Shown here piece after piece: positions 24,661 to 31,942 of a stretch of 64,000 nt of DNA. Below the pieces are notes generated by a model. The model searched no databases, was not told the DNA's origin, and saw only the letters and a program-made list of their open reading frames with translations. This stretch comes from Marispirochaeta aestuarii (lineage in GTDB: Bacteria > Spirochaetota > Spirochaetia > JC444 > Marispirochaetaceae): NCBI RefSeq assembly GCF_002087085.1, contig NZ_MWQY01000007.1:62001-126000 (forward strand), given 5' to 3'. The position numbers and the translations under genes are program-made. The first letter of the stretch is position 1. Every line of letters starts with the position of its first letter.

Positions 24661-26141
24661 GCTATATACCCGCCGACAAACTGCACGAGGAAGCCATAAA
24701 AACCGTAAAGGAACTGGAAGGAAAGGAGCTAAAGCCCAAAGACCGGCTCTCCCTGCCACGGCAGGAGATGCCCTCCCAGGACCCGGAAGTCAGGAAAAAG
24801 AACATGAACGAGGTGGCCCTGGGCTACTTCGAGGAACAGGTCAAAATCGAGGCTGAACGCTGCCTGCAGTGCAAAACCGCTCCCTGCATCTCCGGATGCC
24901 CGGTGCAGATCGACATCCCCGGCTTCATCAAGACCGCCGCCGAAGGTGACTACGAAAAGTCCCTCTCCATAATCAAGCGCACAAGTCTTCTTCCCGCCAT
25001 CTGCGGCCGGGTCTGCCCCCAGGAGGTCCAGTGTCAGCTGCCCTGTACCGTGGGCAAGTCCTTGAAAGACGTTGACCTGGCCGTTTCCATCGGACGGATC
25101 GAACGCTTTGTAGCCGACTGGGCGGACGCCAAGGGAAAAAAGACCGTCCCTCAGGTAAAACCCGAAACAGGTAAAAAGGTCGCCATCATCGGTTCAGGCC
25201 CGGCCTCCATTACCGTTGCCGCCGACGTTCGCCGGGAAGGCCACGAGGTCCACATGTTCGAAGCCTTCCACAAACCCGGCGGCGTCATGGTCTATGGCAT
25301 CCCCGAATTCCGGCTTCCCAAACGCATCGTTGCCGACGAGATCGAAGCCCTCAAGGAGATGGGGGTCAAACTCGAGACCAACTTCCTGGTCGGGCGCACC
25401 CGGAAAATCCAGGACCTTATAGACAAGGACGGCTTCGAAGCGGTCTTTATCGGTACCGGTGCCGGACTTCCGAAATTCATGAACATCGAAGGCGAAAACC
25501 TTATCGGAGTCTTCTCCGCCAACGAGTATCTTACCAGGGTAAACCTGATGCGGGCCTACGACAAGGAACGCTCCGCAACCCCCATCTACCAGGCTAAAAA
25601 GGTCGCCGTTCTCGGCGGAGGAAACGTCGCCATGGACGCTGCCCGGAGCGCCCTTCGCATGGGAGCCGCGGAGGTACATGTTCTTTACCGGCGAACCGAA
25701 AAGGAGATGCCCGCCCGGGTGGAAGAGGTCGCCCATGCCAAGGAGGAAGGAATCACCTTTCACTTCCTGCGCAGTCCAAAACGCATCCTGGAGGGAGAAA
25801 AGGGCCGGGTACGGGGCCTCGAGGTCCTTAAATACGAGCTGGGAGAACCCGACGATTCAGGAAGGCGCCGACCCGTGGAAGTCAAGAACTCCAACTACGA
25901 AATGGAGTTCGACACCGTTATAGTGGCCATCGGAAACAACTCGAACCCCCTCATCGAGAAGACCACCCCGGGACTCGATACAAATAAGTGGGGCAACATC
26001 GTGGCTGACGAAAACGGAAAGACCAGCATGGAACGGGTATTCGCCGGCGGCGACATCGTACTGGGAGCAGCCACGGTAATCCTCGCCATGGGAGAAGGCC
26101 GTAAAGCCGCCCAGAGCATCAACGAGCTGCTGTCAAAATAA
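24657..26141 (+). CDS. nfnB: NfnB-type flavin/[4Fe-4S] subunit (GltD-like)
   Basis: A 494-residue homolog of the glutamate synthase small chain. Two [4Fe-4S] clusters are bound near the N-terminus (ERCLQCKTAPCISGCPV, then CGRVCPQEVQCQLPC). The FAD site is [17 protein letters not shown] followed by KPGGVMVYGIPEFRLPK; the NADP site is VAVLGGGNVAMDAARSALRMGA. The C-terminus has VFAGGDIVLGAATVILAMGEGRKAA-type FAD closure. The ATG at 24657 overlaps the nfnA stop by 4 nt; a longer in-frame reading back to 24465 overlaps nfnA and was rejected. Forms the catalytic pair with NfnA. A large imperfect hairpin follows the gene. Confidence 0.9.
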   Translation: MSYIPADKLHEEAIKTVKELEGKELKPKDRLSLPRQEMPSQDPEVRKKNMNEVALGYFEEQVKIEAERCLQCKTAPCISGCPVQIDIPGFIKTAAEGDYEKSLSIIKRTSLLPAICGRVCPQEVQCQLPCTVGKSLKDVDLAVSIGRIERFVADWADAKGKKTVPQVKPETGKKVAIIGSGPASITVAADVRREGHEVHMFEAFHKPGGVMVYGIPEFRLPKRIVADEIEALKEMGVKLETNFLVGRTRKIQDLIDKDGFEAVFIGTGAGLPKFMNIEGENLIGVFSANEYLTRVNLMRAYDKERSATPIYQAKKVAVLGGGNVAMDAARSALRMGAAEVHVLYRRTEKEMPARVEEVAHAKEEGITFHFLRSPKRILEGEKGRVRGLEVLKYELGEPDDSGRRRPVEVKNSNYEMEFDTVIVAIGNNSNPLIEKTTPGLDTNKWGNIVADENGKTSMERVFAGGDIVLGAATVILAMGEGRKAAQSINELLSK

Positions 26142-26164
26142 GTACAGTCGATCTTGCCACGAAG

Positions 26165-26214
26165 ACACCGAGGCATACAGAGTTGTTCACAGCCAATTCT
26201 GTGTGCCCCGGTGT
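26165..26214. repeat. Long imperfect hairpin between nfnB and hicA
   Basis: ACACCG (26165-26170) to CGGTGT (26209-26214) bracket further pairing GGCA/TGCC, ACAGA/TCTGT and TTG/CAA, giving about 18 pairs with single mismatches and an 8-nt loop. It lies between convergent genes and may terminate both. Its outer arm (GACACCGAGGC) resembles the ACACCGGGC at about 30810, tying it to the dispersed repeats nearby. Confidence 0.6.
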
Positions 26215-26226
26215 AAACCGAGCTTT

Positions 26227-26451
26227 TTATATATTCAAGAAATCATCAGTATCCACACCGGCCTGTTTCAAAATTGCCTTCATGGTACCTTCCGGAATAT
26301 CCCCTGGGTGATTAGGAATTGTGGTTCGCGCTCTTGTTTGCTTATTCCACCATATCTCGTGGCTTCCACGCGCACCCCTGTCAAATTCAAAGCCGAGTTT
26401 TCTGAGTTTCTTTATACATTTTTTATAATTGAATCCAGCAAGCCGACCCAT
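26227..26451 (-). CDS. hicA: HicA-type mRNA interferase toxin
   Basis: A 74-residue dsRBD-like HicA/YcfA protein. The catalytic His31 is in RGSHEIWW, and the family signature IPNHPGDIPEGTMKAILKQAG covers residues 45-65. It would cleave mRNA in the cytoplasm when free of HicB. It starts immediately after the hicB stop (TAAATG), so translation is coupled. The stretch is visibly AT-richer than the flanking housekeeping genes, consistent with horizontal acquisition. Confidence 0.92.
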   Translation of the reverse strand: MGRLAGFNYKKCIKKLRKLGFEFDRGARGSHEIWWNKQTRARTTIPNHPGDIPEGTMKAILKQAGVDTDDFLNI

Positions 26452-26694
26452 TTATACGCCAACAGGAACATCAAGTTCAAACCTATCTGTAAGTGGTTTT
26501 AACGAATGTGGGATTGGGTCCCCATGATCCATATAGGATTCAATAAGTTTTCGGGCGACATCTTGAGCGATTTCCACAGCTTCAGGAATGGTACGCCCCT
26601 GTGCTACCAGACCGGGAATGTCATCAGACTGGGCAAGGAACTGCCCATTTTCAACCTTGGAAATCATCAAGTGAATTGAGTAAAGCTTTTCCAT
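26452..26694 (-). CDS. hicB: HicB-type antitoxin
   Basis: An 80-residue HicB-fold protein (partially degraded RNase H fold): IHLMISKVENGQFLAQSDDIPGLVAQG, then TIPEAVEIAQDVARKLIESY. The usual C-terminal DNA-binding helix or ribbon is short here. It neutralises HicA and probably represses the operon. Antitoxin precedes toxin. The ATG is 6 nt from a TATATT -10 box and has no Shine-Dalgarno, so the message is probably leaderless. Confidence 0.88.
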   Translation of the reverse strand: MEKLYSIHLMISKVENGQFLAQSDDIPGLVAQGRTIPEAVEIAQDVARKLIESYMDHGDPIPHSLKPLTDRFELDVPVGV

Positions 26695-26700
26695 ACAATC

Positions 26701-26729
26701 AATATATACCGCTTAATACCTGTTGGCAA
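26701..26729 (-). promoter_or_regulatory. Promoter of hicBA
   Basis: Minus strand TTGCCA (26724-26729), 17-bp spacer, TATATT (26701-26706), then 6 nt to the hicB ATG. Confidence 0.65.
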
Positions 26730-26907
26730 ATATGTTCGTTTGCTTACCTCCTGACAGGATTTATAGTAACCCTTCCCTCCCTGTCAATCTTTATGACAAA
26801 ATTCAGAACAAAGATTAACAGCGAACCAAGGATATAGGGATCTTCAACATCATTCATAGAAACATTACCTATTCAGGCAGTAAAACAGTCATACGGCTGG
26901 TATTATT

Positions 26908-27030
26908 CCTCTGCGTACTCCGCGCGATTCCCATCCCTACAATCGCAGCGTTCTGCCGTGTTAGAGAACTCTTTCTCCCCTCCCTCAGCGGACTCTGCGT
27001 GGTCCTTCTCCTGACCATCCAGCTTCTCCC
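26908..27030. repeat. Dispersed copy of the CTCTGCG repeat family
   Basis: Two degenerate units: CCTCTGCGTACTCCGCGCG at 26908, and ACTCTGCGTGGTCCTTCTCC followed by GACCATCCAGCTTC near 26993-27025. The second half matches the 20.3-kb array unit (GCGCGGTCCTTACCCC, then GACCATCCAGCTCC). Same orientation as the array. The rest of 26730-26907 shows no gene. Confidence 0.7.
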
Positions 27031-27053
27031 ATATTTACGCATTGGAAATCCAG

Positions 27054-27325
27054 AAATGAACGTCGGTCCGGAAGATATGCAGAAAATAGGGGACTATGTT
27101 CGCCTACATCTTCCTGAATGGATGCGCGGCTTCAGAAACTATAGGGAATCGATCTCATCGAACATATTGACAGGGAAGAAGAAGAGCTCAAATCCAAGCG
27201 GGAACTTATTGAGCAGGGTTTCGTTACAATGGAAAAAAGAATACTGACTCAGCAGTGGATAACGGGCTTAAGGTTTACTCTGATCGATGCACTCATGGGA
27301 GTTTTTAATTTCTTTTTATCACAGC
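27054..27325 (+). pseudogene. Decayed fragment of a coiled-coil protein gene
   Basis: Two adjacent frames each carry gene-like sequence. In the first (27054 to about 27150): PEDMQKIGDYVRLHLPEW. In the second (about 27145-27325): HIDREEEELKSKRELIEQGF, then MEKR and TQQWITGLRFTLIDALMGVF, a coiled coil followed by a hydrophobic tail. Reading them together needs a frameshift near 27135-27160, and the N-terminus is missing. The order recalls small proteins with an IGxYVRxHLPEW start, a heptad coiled coil and a C-terminal membrane helix. Dispersed repeats flank it on both sides. A remnant, not a working gene. Confidence 0.55.
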
Positions 27326-27398
27326 ATCACAGAAAACGCAGATACTTCGTCCCTCCAGGCAGTAAATCCGCCGAACTTCCGGTGTTTTATCTATACGG

Positions 27399-27512
27399 CC
27401 TCTGCGCGGTTCCTATACCGACTATCGCAGCAGTCCTACCGTGGTGGCGCACTCCTTCTCTCCTGCCTCAGCGTACTCCGCGCGGTCTTTCTCGCTTCCT
27501 GGACTTATATGC
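27399..27512. repeat. Dispersed copy of the CTCTGCG repeat family
   Basis: CCTCTGCGCGGTTCCTATAC at 27399, followed by CGACTATCGCAGC, and a second CTCAGCGTACTCCGCGCGG about 70 bp on. A further shared module, CCTTCCCATCATCCCCATC with TTTGTTCCC, is at about 27542-27570 and recurs near 30889 and 31771. Together with 27326-27398 this fills the gap up to the lipoprotein gene; no other gene is seen. Confidence 0.7.
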
Positions 27513-27593
27513 GTATTCTTAATTCCCCTGTGGCGATATCGTCCTTCCCATCATCCCCATCTTTGTTCCCTATTCCCGTGCAGTTCACTTTCC

Positions 27594-28196
27594 TCAAATC
27601 TTCGTAAACGGAAAGGTGAACTCGTAGATGTCGGGCTTGAAACCATCACCAAAGATAGGCAAAAAGAGGGTCATTTCACCATATTTTGGCATCCTTGCGA
27701 GAAAAACGACATATCCACGCTTTAAACCATCTGAAGGTATTTCAATCTTTCTGGGAAAGACATGGCGGTCAATTATCTTGTCCATGCGGTTTCTGTCGGC
27801 ACTTTTTACATCATCCTGTTTTTCCCAGTACTGCTTTATCTGGAATCCATTCTTAGTATAATAATTTGCCGCACCCATTTTAAGCTCAAGGTCTTTTAGC
27901 TCAAACATTGCCCCATGGTCCGATTTATTTTTTATTACCACCTCAAAAACAACGTATTCTCTGGGATCAAATACTCCTGGTTCTATTACGAAGGGACTGG
28001 GGATGCGCCCGCTTTGCCGTTCGAGCTCTTCAGCCTCAACTATACGAATCTGAATATTGTAATTGTCACTCTGAATGCTGTGGACTACACGCTCATACCT
28101 GACCGGGTCTGCGGTAGTACAACCGCTTATCAAAAAGACAAATAAAATCAAAATAAATAATGGAAACGTAAAAGTTCTTATACGAAAAAGGCTCAT
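27594..28196 (-). CDS. Hypothetical lipoprotein
   Basis: A 200-residue exported lipoprotein: hydrophobic signal (about 7-24) ending in lipobox VFLISGC with the modified Cys near residue 26. The mature part looks like a beta-rich domain with EYVVFEVVIKNKSDHGAMFEL, the form of immunoglobulin-like domains that lie in DUF4352-type lipoproteins, but this is only a resemblance. The ATG at 28196 follows AGGAG by 6 nt; TTG at 28202 is less likely. Codon use is AT-rich compared with neighbours, fitting the accessory character of this segment. Confidence 0.75.
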   Translation of the reverse strand: MSLFRIRTFTFPLFILILFVFLISGCTTADPVRYERVVHSIQSDNYNIQIRIVEAEELERQSGRIPSPFVIEPGVFDPREYVVFEVVIKNKSDHGAMFELKDLELKMGAANYYTKNGFQIKQYWEKQDDVKSADRNRMDKIIDRHVFPRKIEIPSDGLKRGYVVFLARMPKYGEMTLFLPIFGDGFKPDIYEFTFPFTKI

Positions 28197-28251
28197 GCAC
28201 AACTCCTATGATAGTCCGGGACAATAGTACCCCGCCACAATGGAATGGTCA

Positions 28252-28280
28252 ATAAAAAAGGCCGCCCGAAGGCGGCCGAA
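28252..28280 (-). terminator. Intrinsic terminator of the barrel protein gene
   Basis: Minus strand GGCCGCC-TTCG-GGCGGCC, a UUCG-tetraloop hairpin, followed by TTTTTTATT. Confidence 0.92.
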
Positions 28281-28302
28281 AAAGTTCATTGGTTACAACG
28301 AC

Positions 28303-29457
28303 TTAGAAGTCGCATTCAACCTTCATGTACAGACCGCCGTTTACAGGAACGGTTGCACGGCTGTTGTTGGCCAGACCGAACTCAGTCATGGCATAACCAA
28401 GGCGGAACTTGGGAGCACCGGGCTTGAACCAGGCAGAAATATCGGTATACAGCAGGTCGCCATCAGCAACTTCGCTATCTTCGTTTACAGCACCAGGTAC
28501 AGCTGCAACTGCATAGTTCATGTCTACATCAAGTCCGTAAGCATCGGTGTAGAGGCTTGCACCGCCACCGAGTACGCGGAAGGACTCATCGTCGTCACCC
28601 ATAAAGGAGACAGATACGTCTGCGGTAAGGTCTTCGTCTATGGCATAGTCGAACTGAGCACCGGCACCGAACATCTGTTCCCAGGAACCTGCGTCGCGGT
28701 CGCCTTCGCTGTCAGTTGCGAACTCACCGGCAAAGGTCAGCATCATACCGTCGCCCAGGTCGTAAACATAGTTGGCCTGAATGTCGAAGACGGATTTCTT
28801 AACTTCGGTAGTACTATTGATCGCACTTCCACCGCCGTTGTCTGCTACGTTGTAGTTAACTTCAACGGCAAGACCCTCTACCAGGGAAGTAGAGTATACG
28901 GAAACGTAGAATTCCTGATCGGTGTCTTCGCCGTCATATTCCTTGCCCATGAGGTCCCAGTTGGCGCTTGCATCGACAGCAAACATACCGAAATCAAGGG
29001 TAACCTTGGTCATGAGGTCTTTGCTGGTGCTGCCTGCACCTTCAACAAACTGGTTTCCTACGTTAAGCACGTCGGCATATTCCTGGTCGCCGGCATCGAA
29101 GTAACCGTTGGTCCACGTAAGGCCGACTCCGGAAAGCGCAAAGTATGCACCCAGGTCAGTGGTAATCTTGACGCTGTCCATGAACAGCTGGTCAAACATC
29201 TGTGCACTTGTAACCGTAGTGGTATCGCTTGCAGATTCGGTTGCACCGGGTTCGATCTGGGTAGAGAATGAGTTGTATTCATCAACATCAGCAGCAACCG
29301 CCAACTCCATCTCATTAACTTTCGAGTTGTACACATCACCGGTACCATTGTCACCAGCGGCCCAACCGAAATCGGTGTCCCAAGAGAAGCTGAAGTCCGC
29401 CGCAAATGCGGTAGAGGCAACAGCCAGAGCTACAAAAAGGACTAGTAACTTCTTCAT
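28303..29457 (-). CDS. Outer-membrane beta-barrel protein
   Basis: A 384-residue protein with a clear signal peptide (MKKLLVLFVALAVASTAFAA). The mature chain is acidic, rich in alternating aromatic/hydrophobic residues (FSFSWDTDFGWAAG at the N-terminus), and ends VECDF with terminal Phe, the beta-signal of outer-membrane barrels. It is probably an abundant porin-like protein: perfect-consensus promoter, strong AGGAAGGA ribosome site, 75-nt leader with a stem-loop, and a UUCG terminator. It belongs to no family I can name with confidence; spirochaete major outer-membrane proteins often have this form. Confidence 0.8.
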   Translation of the reverse strand: MKKLLVLFVALAVASTAFAADFSFSWDTDFGWAAGDNGTGDVYNSKVNEMELAVAADVDEYNSFSTQIEPGATESASDTTTVTSAQMFDQLFMDSVKITTDLGAYFALSGVGLTWTNGYFDAGDQEYADVLNVGNQFVEGAGSTSKDLMTKVTLDFGMFAVDASANWDLMGKEYDGEDTDQEFYVSVYSTSLVEGLAVEVNYNVADNGGGSAINSTTEVKKSVFDIQANYVYDLGDGMMLTFAGEFATDSEGDRDAGSWEQMFGAGAQFDYAIDEDLTADVSVSFMGDDDESFRVLGGGASLYTDAYGLDVDMNYAVAAVPGAVNEDSEVADGDLLYTDISAWFKPGAPKFRLGYAMTEFGLANNSRATVPVNGGLYMKVECDF

Positions 29458-29482
29458 AATTGTCCTTCCTCCATCGTTTTTA

Positions 29483-29516
29483 GGGGCACCATGCAACACG
29501 GCATAGCGTTGTCCCC
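29483..29516 (-). promoter_or_regulatory. Stem-loop in the leader of the barrel protein mRNA
   Basis: In the transcript GGGG pairs with CCCC, and inside that CAACGC pairs with GTGTTG (one G-U). It lies between the start of transcription and the ribosome site. It could stabilise the mRNA or control translation. Confidence 0.4.
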
Positions 29517-29537
29517 TTTTTATTATTTATTGACGTC

Positions 29538-29566
29538 AGTATAGCAACCGGTATATGGGCTGTCAA
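29538..29566 (-). promoter_or_regulatory. Strong promoter of the barrel protein gene
   Basis: Minus strand TTGACA (29561-29566), 17-bp spacer, TATACT (29538-29543). It is the closest to consensus in the window. The remaining gap 29567-29822 shows no gene or clear signal. Confidence 0.85.
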
Positions 29567-29822
29567 GAAAAAATAGAAAATAGGGGCAATAGCGCGGCGT
29601 AAAAAAAGTTACATAAATGTTTCAATAATAACTATTTATTTCCCGGCCTTTCTTCCGTTTGTTACCCTTTTTCAGCCGGTAAACTGATTTAACACAAAAT
29701 TAATTCGGCCGGTGGCTTAATATATTGGACATAAAAAAGATAATGGATTAATAAATTCCGCCTATTTTTCTTTGTCAGGATAATTGCGTAAAAAAGGACC
29801 CTGCTATACATTAGTAATTCTG

Positions 29823-30776
29823 ATGACGGACGGCGAACTGGAAAATAAAATAAAAGGAGACTGGTCGCTTTTTTTTTCCGAGGCAAAGGACCTGTACACC
29901 ATGCAGGACTTTTTCGCCTTCCCCGCAGCCTTTCTTAAGGAACGTCTGGAAGAGCTCCAAAACTGTGTCGATCTCGGGATCGTCGAATACAAACGATCCT
30001 TTTTATCCCGGAGCTTCGAGCTTATAGAATCCCTCAAATACGACGCCCGGGGTTTCGATAAAATCGGGCAATGGGCCGATCGGCTTCAGTATGGGCTCTA
30101 TCTTTCCATGATCCAGCACCTCATGTGCAGGGGATCCATCCGGATCCGCAGGGCTAAACACGAACCGCCTGAGCAGGAGAAAGAGAACGCCAGGGCTTCG
30201 GCAACGGACCTTAAAACCGTCATTGCAGATGTGTCGGAACGCCTGAAAAACAAGCCTGAGCTTCAGAAAAATCCCCATATAAAACAGATCCTCATGCAGA
30301 TCAGCATCTATAAAAAGGAACTCGCCGAAACCAGGCGCCTTGCCGCAAGCATGCCCCGGGAAAAAGCCGCAGGACTGGCGGCCAATTTTAAAAAACGGGT
30401 GGAAGAAATTACCCGGAGCGCTTCGGAAAACCACCGGAAGCTCCTGGATGAGCTGGAACCCAAACCCGCAGCCCCGCTAAAGGGCCTTCCGTCCTACGAC
30501 CTCGCTCCGCTTGCACCCCTCTATCTGTCCCAGGCCAAAGCCTTCTCCACCCTGGCAAGCAGGTTCTCCTTTGTAGAAGAACAGCGTTCCGGTGCCCGGG
30601 ATGTACTTATTCCCATTTTAGGTCAGCGGGAGACCTGGTTCCGACTCATGGAGCGTGAGGTCAAGGCCTACAACCTGCTCGAACCCTTTGAAGGAGGAGA
30701 ACGCAGGGCCGCCATGGAGTTCACCCGGGAAATAGTACGTATACTGGACCGGGAAGCAGAAGAAGCGTTCAGGTAA
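29823..30776 (+). CDS. Hypothetical helical protein
   Basis: A 317-residue cytoplasmic protein without recognised motifs. It is largely helical: an aromatic N-terminal part (LFFSEAKDLYTMQDFFAF), a charged central region with likely coiled coil (about 125-215), and a C-terminal helical bundle. No signal peptide. ATG 29823 is preferred over an in-frame start at 29784; a TATACA box (29805-29810) upstream would leave a leader of only a few nucleotides. It stands alone between the barrel gene and the mazEF region. Possibly spirochaete-restricted; no function proposed. Confidence 0.75.
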   Translation: MTDGELENKIKGDWSLFFSEAKDLYTMQDFFAFPAAFLKERLEELQNCVDLGIVEYKRSFLSRSFELIESLKYDARGFDKIGQWADRLQYGLYLSMIQHLMCRGSIRIRRAKHEPPEQEKENARASATDLKTVIADVSERLKNKPELQKNPHIKQILMQISIYKKELAETRRLAASMPREKAAGLAANFKKRVEEITRSASENHRKLLDELEPKPAAPLKGLPSYDLAPLAPLYLSQAKAFSTLASRFSFVEEQRSGARDVLIPILGQRETWFRLMEREVKAYNLLEPFEGGERRAAMEFTREIVRILDREAEEAFR

Positions 30777-30789
30777 AATTTCCCGAGAA

Positions 30790-30915
30790 ATACCCTTGAA
30801 CCACAGAGACACCGGGCTCATGGAGATTTCTTCTTAATAGCCAGAAAAAGAAGCGGTAGCCAGACCTCAGCGGCTCCGTGGCTTTCCCCATCATCCCCAT
30901 CGGTGTTCCCCCTTC
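30790..30915. repeat. Degenerate dispersed repeat segment
   Basis: Contains CCACAGAGACACCGGGCTCA at about 30800, CAGCGGCTCCGTGGC, and the CCCATCATCCCCATC-(GG/TT)TGTTCCC module near 30889-30910, also found at 27542 and 31771. No coding potential. Confidence 0.5.
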
Positions 30916-30929
30916 TTCTCTTCGATCCC

Positions 30930-31253
30930 CTAATCAACAAGCATTTCCTGCAGTACGGATTTAATCTTCTCGATCTCCTTTTTCCTGACTATACCAAGCT
31001 TCCTTATTAAACGTGACTGGTCCACAGTTCGCAACTGATCAAGTACTACCCAGCCGTTCTTTCCTTGGAAATGCACTGAAACTCTGGTGGGGTAGCTATG
31101 AGATTTTGTAGTCATAGGTGCAATAATAACTGTCTTGATCGAGGAATTCATTTCGTTTGGAGAAACAACCAGGCATGGCCTCGTTTTCTGAATTTCATGC
31201 CCGATGGTGGGATCAAGATTAACAAGAAAAACCTCATATTGGCGTATTACCAT
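30930..31253 (-). CDS. mazF: MazF/PemK-type endoribonuclease toxin
   Basis: A 107-residue toxin with the family signatures: EVFLVNLDPTIGHEIQKTRPCLVVSP at the N-terminus, VIIAPMTT, and GWVVLDQLRTVDQSRLI. It cleaves mRNA at short sites when MazE is lost. The start can be ATG 31253 or 31259; both overlap the antitoxin reading frame (EWEW end), so expression is coupled. Confidence 0.93.
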   Translation of the reverse strand: MVIRQYEVFLVNLDPTIGHEIQKTRPCLVVSPNEMNSSIKTVIIAPMTTKSHSYPTRVSVHFQGKNGWVVLDQLRTVDQSRLIRKLGIVRKKEIEKIKSVLQEMLVD

Positions 31254-31495
31254 TCCCATTCAAAGGATTCCTGATCAAGTATTTCTGGAAACATCAGAGC
31301 ATCATCTCCATTCTTATGCATCTCTGTAAAAGCCTCTTCCCAGCCCTCCCGTGGTCTGGTTTTAACAGGTTTGATCAGAATCTCCTTATCCCGGACTTCC
31401 AGTTCAACCTTTTCATCAATCTCAAGCTGCTTAAGGATACCCTTGGGGATTCTTATGCCTTTTGAATTACCAATGGGAATTACCGATATTATCAT
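31247..31495 (-). CDS. mazE: MazE/AbrB-type antitoxin
   Basis: An 82-residue antitoxin with a SpoVT/AbrB swapped-hairpin DNA-binding domain (VIPIGNSKGIRIPKGILKQL, KVELEVRDKEILIKPV) and an acidic C-terminal tail that would thread over MazF. ATG 31495 follows GAGGGA; a GTG four codons upstream overlaps that site. It overlaps mazF. A perfect 7-bp inverted repeat over the -10 box is a plausible self-repression operator. Confidence 0.9.
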   Translation of the reverse strand: MIISVIPIGNSKGIRIPKGILKQLEIDEKVELEVRDKEILIKPVKTRPREGWEEAFTEMHKNGDDALMFPEILDQESFEWEW

Positions 31496-31512
31496 GCCGT
31501 CCCTCACTATCT

Positions 31513-31544
31513 GTAATTATATAGTAATTACTTTCAAAAGGCAA
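31513..31544 (-). promoter_or_regulatory. mazEF promoter with overlapping operator
   Basis: Minus strand TTGCCT (31539-31544), 17-bp spacer, perfect TATAAT (31516-31521). The inverted repeat GTAATTA-TATAG-TAATTAC (31513-31531) covers the -10 box. Confidence 0.7.
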
Positions 31545-31770
31545 TGATTCAATATTCGCATATCTGATAATAAAACTTTTCTTATTCCTCCTGCAGGCAT
31601 CGGGTGAAATTCTTCCTCACAAAGCTCACAAAGAATGCTGCAGGCTCACAGAATCTTCAAATTCCCAGGCAGAAAACCAGCCAGTTTTTCTCTCCTATTA
31701 CTCTGCATAATCTACACGATGTATCTATTTCTATTCCGGTTTTCTCAATGATCTTCTTGCCCCTTTGCGA

Positions 31771-31935
31771 TCTATCCTTCCCATCCTCCCCATCTTTGTT
31801 CCCTGTTTCCGTTTCTCCCTCCTCTTCCTCTGCGTACTCTGCGCGGTTCCTACCCCGACTGTCACTGCGTTCCGCCGTAATAACGCTGCCCCTTTCTACT
31901 CCCTCAATGTTCTCCGCAACTCCGTGGCAACCTCT
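31771..31935. repeat. Dispersed copy of the CTCTGCG repeat family
   Basis: Begins with CCTTCCCATCCTCCCCATC and TTTGTTCCC, then CCTCTGCGTACTCTGCGCGG at 31827 followed by TTCCTACCCCGACTGTC, and ends with CTCAATGTTCTCCGCAACTC plus CGTGGCAACC. It abuts the 3' end of manC. Same orientation as the other copies. The rest of the gap back to mazE (31545-31770) holds a degenerate AT-rich stretch with CTCACAAAGCTCACAAAG near 31617 but no gene. Confidence 0.7.
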
Positions 31936-31942
31936 TCTCTTC

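Noticed and set aside
27229-27607. Plus-strand open frames in the repeat-rich gap
   Set aside because: They mix the tail of the decayed gene with translated repeat sequence and lack start signals.
28240-29271. 343-codon plus-strand open frame
   Set aside because: Antisense shadow of the barrel protein gene, which has signal peptide, promoter and terminator on the other strand.
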